This document shows, piece after piece, positions 1 through 11,925 of a stretch of 64,000 bases of DNA (its first letter is position 1; each line of letters starts with the position of its first letter). The stretch spans positions 20,619,363-20,683,362 of the forward strand of contig JALGPY010000010.1 of the NCBI GenBank assembly GCA_023055425.1, written 5' to 3'. The position numbers and the translations under genes were made by a program. Under the pieces are notes generated by a model. That model was not told the DNA's origin. It saw only the letters and a list, made by a program, of their open reading frames with translations, and did not search any database. Source of the DNA: Linanthus parryae (Eukaryota > Streptophyta > Magnoliopsida > Ericales > Polemoniaceae).

Positions 1-1
1 A

Positions 2-513
2 ATTTCCTTGGTGATTCAGAAACTTGACTTTCTTGAGAAGGATGTGGATGAGGTTAAGGAAAATCAACATGAGATTGGAACTAAATTCAAACAAGTTAAG
101 TATATGGTTGAAAGCATCTTCATGAGCATAAATGTACTTCATGTGGAAGAAGAAGTGTCTGAAGCTGCAGAATGATCATAGAAGGATGCAGAAGGTTCAA
201 CCATAGATTTTTTAGTGAGTATACAACTCAGGATGAGGCTCCAGGGGTGGTGGACAAATGTAAAATGGTAGCTCAAGAACAGGGTGATGAAGAACAGGAA
301 CAAGCTGATGCAGACAGTCCAGACTCTGTGGTGCTGATCAAAGATCTCAAGAAGAAGAATAAGAAGAAAGCTCCAATTCCAGAGGTAGTGACTGAAGAAC
401 AACTATTTGAAGAAACTGATGATCAGGAAGAGTAACAAGACGATGAGGATGATGAAGAAGATAGTGGTGAAGAAGTTGTTGATCCCAAGGGAAATGGAGA
501 CCCAACCCCTTGA
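2..513 (+). pseudogene. SIRE-type extra (env-like) ORF, C-terminal part, broken
   Basis: The frame open from base 2 to the TGA at 173-175 encodes a polar, heptad-like segment (VIQKLDFLEKDVDEVKENQ...) that should form a coiled coil. An ATG at 172 overlaps that TGA and opens another frame, which runs to a TAA at 433-435 and then on in the same frame to a TGA at 511-513. This second part is rich in Lys, Glu and Asp and ends in an acidic tail closing with DPTP. A2 has a matching acidic tail ending QTP at 31838, which supports it as real coding sequence. SIRE-lineage elements are known for an extra ORF here, often called env-like. I see no membrane segment in this part. Function unknown. It is broken by one frame change and one stop. 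Confidence 0.55.
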
Positions 514-860
514 TTATTTCCTCTTCTTACTTTCATTTTCAAGGCCTTGAATTCCTTTTCAAAATCTTGAAAAGTTTCTACCTTTTAAAACTGTTTCCAA
601 ACTTTGATCCAACATTTATTTCTCATTCATTTTTTATTGAAGTCAAAACGGGGGAAAAATTCTTGGAGTCTTATTTGTTTTTTTAGCTTATAGATCTGGT
701 TTTAGATCATTTTGATTTTCTACTGGTAAACTTAGACTTTGCACTCTGCTGATATTTTCTGTTGATATTTTGTGTTAAATTTTTACGGATTCTGCTATGC
801 TCTAATGACTATTTTTTGCAGAAAATCAATTGCTAATGAAAATTTGGTTTAATCTTTCAT
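514..860 (+). other. A0 3' untranslated region
   Basis: No reading frame. AT-rich spacer between the extra ORF and the purine tract. It holds one exact palindrome core CAAGGCCTTG at 540-549 and a degenerate copy about 20 bases later. Confidence 0.6.
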
Positions 861-872
861 CAAGGAGGAGAT
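861..872 (+). other. Polypurine tract of A0
   Basis: AAGGAGGAGAT directly before the 3' LTR is the expected primer for plus-strand DNA synthesis. It aligns with AAGGGGGAGAT before the A2 3' LTR. Confidence 0.75.
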
Positions 873-2120
873 TATAAGTTCAGTATGTTTCAAAGGCATG
901 AAACAGCTTGCCTATTTCAAGGCATGGAAACTGATTTCAAGGGTTTGAAATCAACACTGCAGTTTCAGGCATGAACTTAGGGGGGGCTAATGATCTTATT
1001 CAAACTCCTAATATCTTATAAATAATTATCTTTTACTTGATGATGAAAGACAAATCATTTCTCTACTATATACTACGATTATAATATTTTTTTGACTCAG
1101 TTTGTAAAGGGATATTTAGTTTCCTATTCTGCAGGATTGTTTCCAACCTTATTTGATTGTAGAATGGAAACAATCTGATAAAGTTATTATGTACTTTGAT
1201 TTGCTGCATCTAAAGCTTCCCAACCCTCCAACAAACAATATCAAGACAATATATTTGAAGATACTGAGCAACTATTGGTTGGGAGAGCTGTTAAAAGAGT
1301 CAAAGGCTTGAAGCATATTTTAAGGAAAGTTTGTTAATGAAGATCCTGAAGATCTTCAATTCAAAAAGCTGCATGAAAGAGGGAAGGCGTGAAGAAATAA
1401 CAAAGGAACTCTTACATACACCTTCAAGCACTTCACAGAGATTGTAAAACAACAAAGAAGAAGATCAAATCATCCAATCTTCTCATCTGAAGAACACCGC
1501 ACATTCATCTTCAGACTTAGTGCTAGTGTTCTTCTATTCTGAACTTTATTTGTATATCATTCTGCTAATACTTCTAGTTCATTTTTTTCGCGGATTGTTC
1601 AAGGAGAACAATATATAATTCTTAGTTATTCAGTTAGCTAGAACAGGTACTAGATCGGTTAGTGAGAACCAAAAGATGGAACAGAGTAAGGTATCTCTTT
1701 GTGCCTGAGATATAGGGACCTTGCTTTTGATTAATAAGAATTGAGTTGAAAAATCCTACATGGAATAAGTCCTTGAGGTAGAGATGTAGGTCCAAGTGGA
1801 CTGAACTCTATAAATCACTGTTTCTCTTGTCTTTAATTTACTGCATTTTACTTAGCATACAAACTGCACAAAACAGGTTTTCAGTTCAAGGACTTGAACT
1901 CAATTTCAAGGCTTTGAAAACTATCAACTCTCTCTTTACTTTCTGTTTTGATTCCAAGGACTTGAAACTCATTTCAAGGCCTTGAAATACTTGATGCATT
2001 TCACAAACTCTTTTGAAACCATTCTGTTAGAAAAAGTTGCAGAAGTTGCCATACTCTATTCAACCCCTCCTCCCTTCTAGAGTATTGATCTTGTACTTAT
2101 TGCTACTTTAATGTCCTTCA
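873..2120 (+). repeat. A0 3' LTR (1248 bp)
   Basis: Aligned by its ends to the A2 and A5 LTRs. It starts TATAAGTT (usual TG mutated to TA) and ends CCTTCA. Clusters of the TTTCAAGGCCTTGAAA motif and variants sit near both ends (about 885-975 and 1877-1995, exact core at 1975-1984). Near the 3' end is the family's pyrimidine run followed by TTCTAGA. Confidence 0.85.
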
Positions 2121-2667
2121 AATTCTATACTTTTATTTGAAAGGGTAGACTGAAAATTGTCTGATAAACTGAAAAATGACTGACAAACATGGAGAAGTAA
2201 GATCTATAAAGATTGGAGCATATTGAAAGAGGGAAAATAAGACTCACGATAATGGGAAAAGATCGTCGAAAAATCCTTGTGGCAATGAGTCGGAAAAAGA
2301 ATTAAGACGAAACAACGGAAGTAGGAGGGTTTCTACAAATGTGTACTGCGTTCTACTATTTTTTTTTTTCTATTTTCACTTTTTAACTTCAGCCCACAAG
2401 TTTTGGATTTTCCAAAAAGACACTAAAATCCCATTGACTATAGAATATATACACACACATACCCCATGAACAAACAATAAATGTCCAACTTTACATAATA
2501 TATATTAACACACTAATAATCACTAAACACATAACATATATGTATCCACCTTCTAAATAAAAAATATGGAAATTACTACATGAACCCATCAACCCACCAA
2601 TAAATAATAGTAATTATAGTAGAAATATTAATAGTAATAATTATAATTGTAAAAGTTATAGATCTCT
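2121..2667. other. Unassigned AT-rich DNA
   Basis: No open frame, no recognisable repeat family and no RNA gene. It contains a T run near 2360 and a TA/CA-rich stretch near 2445-2460. It lies between the end of A0 and the truncated edge of the X 3' LTR and may be target DNA or another old element. Confidence 0.5.
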
Positions 2668-3861
2668 ACAGGCCATCTACTGACACGTTAGCGGGTCCTG
2701 TCAGTCTACTATTTTTACGGAACAGCTGAACCATCCTAATCAATCTACCCACACTAGCCAATCCTATTCACTTCTCCTCCCGGTCTCTATGATTCGGGAT
2801 TGATGTTCATATCACATCCTAGGTAGTTAAAGTCACTGTAGCGCACTTCTCTAGCCAACTAACGCTTCCGGTTAGTTACTCCATCGCAATTAAGAATTAA
2901 GAATAGATCACGGACAATTGAATTGGAACAAAACTAAATTTTAAGCGGGATTCATCCTAATGAACAAACACTAGTTCATTTATTAGCAATTCCTACTCTA
3001 ACTGTGTCGATAGGCAAGAATCGTTAACAAGAATCAGGAACTAGAATCCAATACATAAAGGGAAATGAATAGCATGAAAAAAATATTGAAATACAAAAAC
3101 TCCATCGTCTACATGAACTCTAGGATCTCATATGAGATGCCTAATTAAGCTGGTTAGCTAATAGAAATACCCCAAACAAGATACCATAGTTTCACCATAA
3201 CAACATTGAGAGAGGAAGAAGAAGAAGAAAAACCTAGATCTTGAATGGAGGAGCCCTCCTCGCTTGAACCGTCGCCTCCTCCCTCCTTGCGAATGTGAGT
3301 CCTCAATCACTCGAGATTTCTGTTCCTTTTGTTTTATGTTTAGCAAAACGACACTTGAACCACCTTCAACATGCGTGATATCTTGTTTCTGGTCTTGTCG
3401 CCGATCTGGTGATCACAATTTGTGATCCTCTACTTCCAGTGAGTTGCTCACGTATGGCCACCGAATTTTCACTAAGTATAGGGCTCTCATCTAGGGGGGT
3501 TAAAGTGTCTTTATGGAAACTTCATTAAATGACACTTTAACCCCCTCTCCATGTCCTTTCACCAATTCTTCATGATTTCTTTATCGTTTTAGCTCCCGAT
3601 TAATCTCCCAAACTTGTTTCTCCTCTCCGCTTCATCTTCAAGGCTTCGTCTCCTGTCAAACAACAAGAAACAAAACCCGTACGATCAAATGTGACAAGAA
3701 ATAACTAAAATTATATGATAAACGCTAGGATTAACGAATTCATGCGCAAAGCTAAACTTCTATGTTTTCTCATTAATCGTAGTGTAAAACTAAGATTATC
3801 ACCTGGAAATCACGCAAAACGATATGAAATGTACAATAAATATAACTCTAGTAGAGAGTCA
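2668..3861 (-). repeat. X 3' LTR, truncated at its U5 (left) end
   Basis: Aligns over about 1.2 kb with the right-hand X LTR, including the shared stretches around 2690-3060 and 3085-3300. On the minus strand it begins TGACTCTC at 3861. The approximately 190-430 bp corresponding to 29478-29905 of the other copy are missing. A GAA/GAG microsatellite lies at about 3208-3230. The short frame at 3158-3346 is not conserved and is not called. Confidence 0.75.
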
Positions 3862-3880
3862 TCAAAACTCCCATAATACC
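3862..3880 (-). other. Putative polypurine tract of X
   Basis: Minus strand reads GGTATTATGGGAGTTTTGA directly before the LTR start TGACTC. Purine-rich with a GGGAG core. Confidence 0.5.
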
Positions 3881-5518
3881 ATTTTGTGCGTCCCGTGCGC
3901 AATCCAATCTCACACCACATTTCAATCCACCAAATTGCATACAACTACACTAGCCATGTGACACAAACAACACACACACACAGAATGCAACCTACATGAC
4001 TATACAATGCAACTCGAATATAGAACAATTCAAGAATTGAACAACGCATTTTTTCCTTCCTTTTTCATATGAGATTGGCAATTTCGCTATCACTAACCAA
4101 AATCTTCAAGCTCTCACAAGCATCTTTTGTAATTTACACAATCGCAACAAGGAATTGAAAATACGATAAACCTACGCATAGGCTCACTATGGGGTCCCCA
4201 AACATCCACCAAACTCAAACAATAATCCAGGCACGCCCTTGAGTTCATAGGGTCTAGGCACCCTTATTCCTATGGTAGTCTTTTGTCGCCAAGTGATATT
4301 AACTTTTCAGACCCTCTTAGCCGTTATTGCATTGAATGTAAATTCTCCAAGTGACGGGAGACACACCTCCGTGTAATACGGTTTGACTTTAATTTTCCTT
4401 AGACACTCTAAATGGGTTGAATCCAAATTTCCGGCGCAAACGGGGGAACATTAGGCTGTTCACCGTATCTAGTCCAAGAGAAGATTGTTGATTCATTTGG
4501 TTTTTCACTCTCTTAAAACTTTTTCAACCGTGCATTTAGAGCAACAATGTATGGGACTTTTCGGTTATAACCGCCACAAGGGATGGTGGTGTACACTCCC
4601 TAACTTCACATAGGCTAGAGCAGCATACCACATGGAACCAAATCTACACGAAGGTTCACCCCATATTTAAAGTGGCCCCATGTTTCCACAGAAAATAGAC
4701 TATTCAACTACCCCAAGGCCAATTCCTCCTAGAACACTATAGGAACTAAAGTTATTATAAGAAATCTACATTCCACTTTTCCCTGAATACCCGGGAATTC
4801 GTTTCGTGAATCCCTTTGCGCAGGATACCAAAAATTAAATTTTTCCCTACTACGATGCTTCCTATTCATGGCGACTCTTTCACTGAACTCTCTCTGATTT
4901 CTAGATTCATCAATTGCCCAACTCAAAATTAAATCTTTATGGATTTGGTGTTTTGCTCTTTTTTTTTCAATATTTTTCTAGACTCTATATACTTTTGGCC
5001 AACTTGATTAATTACAACGATTGGGTAGGGGACTTAATAAAGTAAATGTGCTTACAATGCAGACATTTAAAACTAGCAAATTACGAAAATGAAACACCAC
5101 TCTACACTAACCGCAGCTTTTACACATTACTACGCAACTAGATGTAACAAGGCTATGCAAGACGAAACATGGCTAGTGATAGTAAACACCCTCACAATCA
5201 AGCGATTCGTTGTCCTCAACTAATTTAGGGATCAAATAGGAGGTTTCCTCGCTTAAATGTGTTGGCGATGGATTGCACAATTATCTCTCAAAACGTGGAA
5301 CAGAGAGAGAGAGAGCTAGAGAAACCTGTGGTGCCAAGATCTACATGGGCACCGTCTCCGCGAAACTACAACTAGAAGGGGTTGTGTAGACCGTTGATAG
5401 TTTTCGGAAAAAATGTACTATATCCAATCGTCCGCTACTGAGTAAGCTCTCCGAGCCATCCCTAAGCTACATAATGAAAATGTCCTATCCTAATGTCATG
5501 TGTTCCTTTGCACACCGG
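3881..5518 (-). other. X internal region, 3' part, non-coding
   Basis: No sustained frame on either strand. The stretch around 4180-4400 resembles untranslated DNA I associate with plant gypsy elements, but I cannot assign a function. Minus frame 4729-4926 (65 codons) shows no recognisable domain and is not called. Confidence 0.45.
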
Positions 5519-5523
5519 GGTAG
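5519..5523. repeat. Target-site duplication of B0 (GGTAG), partner at 27880-27884
   Basis: Identical five bases on both sides of B0. This shows that B0 inserted into X and fixes the element ends. Confidence 0.9.
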
Positions 5524-6929
5524 TGTAGGGTTTTGACGTAGGTAACGCAGCGGAATAAAAAAAATTAATTCCTACACAAAGCCCACCAAGAGCATGATAC
5601 GGGACATAGTAGTTGTGTACCTTTTTGGTTTGCGAGATCACACGAAGAATATTGTCCTCCTCTCTACGGTTAATCCACGTATAGAGGTGAGATCTAGATT
5701 CTTCCTTCTCAAGTGCTAGCTTGGACCGGAGGAAGAGGGAAGATGGAATCAAGCAACCAAATGAGGCAAAGAGAGGGAGTCGGCCCTCTCTTTGAGCCAA
5801 CATGAAGGGGGGGGGGACACATGGGGTTCGGCCCTTGTGGTCTTGCTCTCTCTCTTGCTTTCTCTCCCACTCTCTTGTGTTATATCTAATAAAATTAGTG
5901 GGAAGGAAGCTAGAGCCTCCATTATATAGTCCAAAAACTCCTTGTTAACTACATAAATGTCCTTCCTAGTTATACATGAACTTGGATTAGTCCCTTCCTT
6001 GCATGTTAGTCCTATTAAGTTTGCAAGGTGTTGCAGAATGATCATTCTTGTTAATTAATCATATTAATTAATCCCAAATCAGTTCTGCCCTATTTGACGT
6101 GTGACCCCATAGGTCTAGTTAGTTGGTAGTAATTTATTACTAACATGGAACGGTTTCTAGCAACACATCCATGCACCCGACTAATAGAAATAAGTCAGTG
6201 ATCCCGACAAAACTTTGTGCCCAATATCTTATATTGCACTATCCCTTTGTCTCCATATCCGGATTGGACACGAGACATAAATAGTCACACTCGTATATCC
6301 AATCCATTGTTCCTCAATCCTGGGAATATGCTTATGTAAACAGATAACATCAATATCTCCATATTAATTTATCTGAGTTTGGCCAAACATTCAATAAGCC
6401 TCATCCCTCGAGTGGCCGTTGATATTTACTCCCATTATGTGGGAGCGACAAATCCTCTCTTCATCACTATGATCTCTAAGCTTGCTTCTTATAATGCCCG
6501 ATAGCTATCTTTATGATTACCCAGTTACAGTGTAAAGTTTGATAACATCAAAGCACGATATTTCACAAATAGAGTATCTAGTGACTTCAAGTCTAAGGAT
6601 TGCAATTATATTAGCACTACGAGAAGCGATTTTGGCTTTAACATAATCTAATGTATCCTTTTTGTTGTGGGTCAATCCAGTATGCCATTATTCCTAATGC
6701 ATACCCATGTGTTAGACTTGATATCTTCATATCAATCTACACACACGCTAGTCAATATTTCATCGTCCTATTAATCAATATAATGGACTAGGGATATTTA
6801 AGATAAACAACACATTGTATCTAAGGACTTCATTATATTAAATATCACAATATATAATAAATGAATATTCTATCCAATAGCATTGTTCATACTAAATATT
6901 AGATTGCCTCTAGGGCACCTATTCCAACA
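5524..6929 (-). repeat. B0 3' LTR (1406 bp)
   Basis: Plus strand runs from TGTAGGG to CCAACA; followed by the purine tract and the end of pol, so it is the 3' copy. Pairs with 26465-27879. Holds a run of eight G at 5806-5815. Confidence 0.92.
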
Positions 6930-6943
6930 GTCTCCCACTTGCA
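6930..6943 (-). other. B0 polypurine tract
   Basis: Minus strand TGCAAGTGGGAGAC sits between the pol stop codon and the LTR. The same sequence precedes every family B 3' LTR here. Confidence 0.85.
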
Positions 6944-9175
6944 CTAGAGCCAATCTTGTGCATCTCGTATGCCTATAGATCTGGCGTGCCCTTCATGCTT
7001 TCGCCGCACAAGAGGTTTTGTGAGCGGATCTGAAAGATTGTCATCTGTTGGAATCTTGCACATCTTCACATCTCCTCGATCGATCATATCATGAATAAGA
7101 TGGAATCTCCTAAGTACATGCTTTGATTTCTGGTGTAATCTTGGTTCCTTGGCTTGTGCGATCGCCCCAGAGTTGTTACAGTACAACTCTATGGGATCCA
7201 CTATGCTAGGGACCACACCGAGCTCAGTGATAAACTTCTTTATCCAAACTGCCTCTTTTGCTGCTTTCGCAACAGCAATGTACTCAGCTTCTGTTGTAGA
7301 ATCAACAACTGTTCCTTGCATGGAACTCTTCCATCTCACAGCTCCTCCATTCAGGCAAAACACGTATCCAGACTGCGATCTGTAGTCATCTTTGTCGGTT
7401 TGGAATCTTGCATCAGTGTAACCGATTACACTTAGCTCTTCCTTACCTCCAAATATCAAGAAACCATCCTTAGTTCTTCTCAAGTACTTAAGGATGTTCT
7501 TGACAGCAATCCAGTGAATCTCACCCAGTTTGGACTGGTATATGCTCACCATACTCAACGCGTATGATATGTCTGGTCTAGTACACAACATGGCGTACAT
7601 GATGGATTCTATGGCCGAAGCATAGGGTATCCTACTCATGCAGTCCTTCTCAATCTCATTGGAGGGACAATCATTCCTGGAAAGAGTGACTCCATGCGAC
7701 ATGAGAAAGAATCCCTTCTTAGAATCTTGCATGTTGAACCTATTCAACACCTTGTCTATACATGTACTTTAACTTAGGCCGAGCAGCTTTCTAGATCTAT
7801 CCCTATAGATCTTTATACCAATTATAAAGGCTGCATCTCCTAATTCCTTCATTGCAAAATGCTTTCCTAGCCAATCTTTAATAGATTGCAAAGTATTAAT
7901 GTTATTTCCAATTATAAGTATGTCATCCACATAAAATACCAGAAATACTACAGAGCTCCAGCTAACCTTATTGTAAACACAAGGCTCATCTTAGTACTTG
8001 ATGAAGCCAAACTCTTTGGCTGCGTCATCAAAACGTCAATTCCAGCTCCTAGAAGCTTGCTTTAATCTAGAAATAGATCTTTGCAGCTTACAGAATTTAT
8101 TGGCATTCTCTGGATCCTCAAAACCCTCCGGTTGTGTCATGTACACATCCTCGAGGAGGTTCCCATAAAGGAACGCTGTTTTGACATCGATCTGCCAAAT
8201 CTCATAGTCGTAGTACGCTGCAATAGCAAGTAGGATTCGAATGGATTTAGTCATGGCAACTGGTGAAAAGGTCTCATCATAGTCAATACCATGAATCTGT
8301 CTATACCCTTTGGCTACCAATCGCCCTTTATAGGAAACTACCTTGTCATCCATGTCGGTCTTCTTCTTGAAGACCCACTTGCACCCTATGGGCTGAGCCC
8401 CTTCGGGTGGTTCCACCAAACTCCATACTTTGTTGGTGTACATGGAATCCATTTGGGATCTCATGGCTTCTAGTCGCTTCATAGAGTCTGGGCCTTTCAT
8501 GGCCTCTCCGTAGGTTGCAGACTCATTATCCATGAGTGGTACGTCATTTGGCCCAGTCACGAGAAGTTTGTACCTCTCTGGCTCATGACACACTCTTCCT
8601 GATCTACGGAGTTCCTGTGTTACCTCAACAGGTTCCTCCACAACAACTTGCGGTTCCTGTTCATGTTCCATCATCGGTTCAGTGATTTGTGGTTCTTGAA
8701 TCTCTTCAAGTTCTACAACCCTCCCACTTGTTTCTTTATAGACAAATTCTCTTTCTTGAAACACGTCGGTCCGAGCAACAAACACTTTGTTCTCGGTGGG
8801 ATTGTAGAAATAATATCCTTTAGTTTCCTTAGGATATTCCACAAATTTACACTTATCCGCTTTGGGCCCAAGCTTGTCTGTTTGTAAATGCTTTGCATAG
8901 ACATCGCAGCCCCAAATCCTCATAAATGATACTATGTGACGCTTCCCAGTCCATATCTCATATGATGTCTTCATGACTGATTTGGATGGAACACGGTTAA
9001 TGGTAAAAGCTGCCGTCATTAGAGCATGTCCCCAAAATGATATCGGAATATCGGTTTGAGAAATCATAGATCGCACCATATCTAATAGTGTGCGATTCGT
9101 CCTCCAGGACACGCTATTCCATTGTGGCATTCCGGGTGGAGTGAGGTGGGATACGATCCCGCACTCTCCAAGATA
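6944..9175 (-). pseudogene. B0 pol, 3' half: integrase C-terminus, reverse transcriptase, RNase H (broken)
   Basis: Read from 9175 down. The integrase end keeps the RNR-LLDMVRSM region, but the catalytic Glu position is Trp (SVSWRTNRT). RT motifs follow (QIDVKTAFLYGNLLEDVY near 8190; a YVDD-encoding stretch at 7922-7933). The frame is lost between 7751 and 8035. RNase H is open from 7750 to the stop at 6944, with YTDA and TTEAEY kept, but the third acidic residue is Asn (YCNNSGAI). The upstream half resumes at 23120 beyond the B1 insertion. A dead copy. Confidence 0.88.
9171..9175. repeat. Target-site duplication of B1 (AGATA), partner AGACA at 23120-23124
   Basis: Four of five bases match. 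Joining the B0 sequence across the insertion restores the order seen at 44860-44880 in B4, confirming the ends. Confidence 0.8.
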
Positions 9176-11064
9176 TGCTGTAATTGTGCCCTAGAGGCAA
9201 TCAATTTATTGTGACAAATATGTGGATTTAAGATTAATTATGTTATCGATATGGAGATATGTTAACACGAATAAAGTCCTTAGAATATAAGTGTTATATT
9301 CTAAAATATCCCTAGTCTATTATTATGATTAATAGGAAAATCATCTATAGACTAGTATGGGGTTGATTGATATGGAGATATCATGATCCAAAAATTGGGT
9401 ATGCATTATGGGTAATGGTATACTGGATTGACCCATCTCCTAGACTGGTATATACAAGTTATGTAAAGTCACAAGTGCTTCTCGCGGTGCAATGGTGTTG
9501 TCATCCTCAGACTTGAATTCACTAGTTCATATGGTTGTGGAATATTTTGTTTTGGTAGCGTTAAAACGCTACACCGTGACTAGGTAGCTATAAAGTCGTG
9601 TACCGGATACAATAAGAAGCAATCATAGAGATCGTAGTAGATGTAGATATAAATTGTCGCTCCCACATAACGGGAGCAAATATCCTAGGCCACTCGAGGG
9701 ATAGTGCTTATAGAATGTCTGGCCATACTCAAATAAATCAATATAAGATATTGATGTTATTTGCACGAATAAGGCTATTCCCAGGATCGAGAAACTATGG
9801 ATTGGATATACGAGTGTGACTTGTATGTCTCGTGTCCAATCCGGATATGGGGACAAAGGGATGTGACAATTACTTGCGCAAGGTTTGTCATGATGACTAT
9901 TCTATTTGTTGGCTAGAATGGATGTCTTGCTAGAGGCCGCTCCATATTAGTAAATAGTTACTACCAACTAAATAGAACCTATGGGGTCACACGCCATATA
10001 GGGGTGAACTAGACTTGGGAATTAATTTATTAATATGATTAATTAATTAGAAGGATCCACTCGCAACAACTTGCTTAGTAAGACTAATATGCAAGTTGGA
10101 CTAATCCATGTATAGACATGATTAAGATTTTTCAAGGTTGAATAATTCATGTAGAGACATGATTAGGATTAATTTACAAATAGAACTAATCTATGTATGG
10201 ACATGATTTGGACTAGTTTGCAAAAATGGACAAATCCTTATTTGAGTAGGATTAGGAGAGGGATGAGAAAATTACTTGCGAAAGGTTTGTCATGATGACT
10301 ATACTATTTGCTGGCTAGAATGGATGTCTTGCTAGAGGCCAGTCCATATTAGTAAATAGTTACTACCAACTAAATAGAACCTATGAGGTCACACGCCATA
10401 TAGGGTTTAACTAGACTTGTGAATTAATTAATTAATACGATTAATTAATTAGAAGGATCAAATCTCAACAACTTGCTAACTTAGTAGGACGAATATGCAA
10501 GTTGGACTAATTCATGTATAGACATGATTAGGATTTGCCAAGGTGGAATAATTCATGTAGATACATGATTAGGATTAATTTGCAAAGAGAACTAATCCAT
10601 GTATGGACATGATTAGGACTAGTTTGCAAAAAGGGACTAATTCTTATTTGAGTATGATTAGGAGAGGGGTTCTTTATGTAGTAGGACAAGGAGTTGTTGG
10701 ACTATATAAAGAACACTACTAGCTTATTTTCTCGATTAACATATATATGATAGGAGTAAGGAGTGAATAAAGCAAGGAGAGAGAGAAAGTCCCAAAGCAA
10801 GGGCCGAACCCCCCTTTGGGACTGCCCCCTACCCGTTGGCCTCACATGTAGTTGCTACCCACCTTGTTGCATCATGTTGCATGATTTTTTATTCCTCTTC
10901 CATTCTTCCTAGCTAGCAAAAGGATTTGGAGGATCTAGATCTCACCTCTAAGGTGTGTTACTTGTTTTCTCTTACCATCATTATGGTTCTCTTCCTGTGA
11001 TCCTTGGAGGGTCTTGAATGGATAATTCTTTCTTCCGCTGCGTATCCATGATCAAAACCCTACA
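9176..11064 (+). repeat. B1 5' LTR (1889 bp, enlarged)
   Basis: Begins TGCTGTAATTGTGCCC and ends CCCTACA before the primer site. About 400 bp longer than its 3' partner (1489 bp) because 9866-10259 is followed by a second copy at 10260-10676. Contains a TATA-like ACTATATAAAG near 10700. Confidence 0.9.
9866..10676 (+). repeat. Tandem duplication of about 400 bp inside the B1 5' LTR
   Basis: Both copies run from an ATTACTTGCG motif through TAATTAATTAGAAGGATC to GATTAGGAGAGG. The second copy is identical by eye to 22317-22731 of the 3' LTR. The first copy differs from both at many positions. Confidence 0.85.
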
Positions 11065-11065
11065 A

Positions 11066-11077
11066 TGGTATCAGATC
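11066..11077 (+). other. B1 primer-binding site (tRNA-Met type, mutated)
   Basis: TGGTATCAGATC, one base after the LTR end. The usual site TGGTATCAGAGC pairs with the 3' end of initiator tRNA-Met. Confidence 0.8.
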
Positions 11078-11925
11078 CACATGTTGTGTAACATATACGT
11101 GATTTATGTGTTACATATTGATAGTTTTACACTTTAAATTCATTGTTTATCGCGTAAAACGGACAAATCAAGCATACGCTGCCATTGGACAATCATCTAA
11201 CAAGACAAGATATAGTTTTTGCATTCGATGCATGAATTAGTGAGTTTGAGAAATTTTAGGATCTTAGATCTAGATCTAATGGGCATCTTATTGAAAGAAG
11301 GAGTTCTTTTCAAACAAGGAAACTACCAAACTTGGGCAACAAGCAAGGAGTTGATTTGGAAACAACTACCAAAAGAGGTTCGGCCCCCCTAGGGACCGCC
11401 CCTCCTTGCTTGCCACCCAAGTAAGGCGCGCCCTCGGGGGGGGGGGGGGAGGGGGGGCTGCCCTAGCCGTGTGGGCTAGTGGCCGGCCGGCCCAAGGCCT
11501 AGGCGGCCCTTTTTTGGAGGTTCGGCCAAATAGTTGGTTGGGCCCCTTGGACCGTTTTGAGTCTAGATAAATCCTAAAATCAATTAAAATTGACCAAGTG
11601 TGTTAAAATTGGATTTTAACTGTTTATGTGCAAATAGCATGGTGGTTGGATATGGCCTTAGGATGTGGTTTGAAGTGATTGTTTAATTTTGTGGTTTGGT
11701 TTACGGCTTGCGAGATGATCAATTAAGGTAATAATTAATTAGGGTTTTATGGCGTGCAAGCCATTTTTTATCTCTCAACTTGTGATATTTATTTTATTTA
11801 GTATAAATGTTAGATAGTGCAAGATAGAATAGATTGTTAGTCAAGATTGAAGAAAAGAAGCCCGAAGCCAAAAGAGCCACAAAAGATGGAGCATGGAGCA
11901 TTCCACATGACTATGAAGGATGAAC
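11078..11925 (+). other. B1 5' leader, truncated
   Basis: Non-coding leader between primer site and gag, matching the reverse complement of 47404-48266 in B4. It includes a GC-rich block with a long G run (about 11437-11457). Sequence identity with the B4 leader stops near 11925, where A1 begins. Confidence 0.75.
11279..11392 (+). CDS. Possible upstream ORF in the B1 leader (37 codons)
   Basis: ATG at 11279, TAG at 11390-11392. The peptide starts MGILLKEGVLFKQGN and continues YQTWATSK. B3 has a frame with the same start and similar residues (51559-51768). In B4 the same frame is readable but the ATG is changed. Similarity of the peptide in separate copies hints at coding constraint, but it may only reflect DNA similarity. 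Long leaders with short ORFs are a feature of BARE-type elements. Function unknown. Confidence 0.3.
   Translation: MGILLKEGVLFKQGNYQTWATSKELIWKQLPKEVRPP

Larger units (their letters stand above)
1..2120 (+). mobile_element. Family A copy A0 (SIRE/Maximus-type Ty1/copia), 3' portion only
   Basis: The 3' end of a forward family A element whose gag-pol lies left of the window. In order: remnant of the extra ORF that SIRE-type elements carry after pol, a 3' untranslated stretch, a purine tract, then a 3' LTR. No primer-binding site follows the LTR, so it is the 3' copy. Assignment rests on alignment with A1, A2 and A5, which carry recognisable gag-pol. The bases after the LTR (aattc, 2121-2125) are the expected target-site copy; its partner is outside the window. 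Confidence 0.85.

Noticed and set aside
139..402. Hydrophobic 87-codon frame on the minus strand
   Set aside because: It is antisense to the acidic/basic extra ORF of A0. Lys/Glu-rich coding read backwards gives Phe/Leu-rich peptides.
7149..7435. Plus-strand frames inside B0 pol (and similar ones at 37899-38351, 42819-43118, 43988-44182)
   Set aside because: Antisense shadows of the RNase H and RT coding regions, recurring at the same place in each copy.
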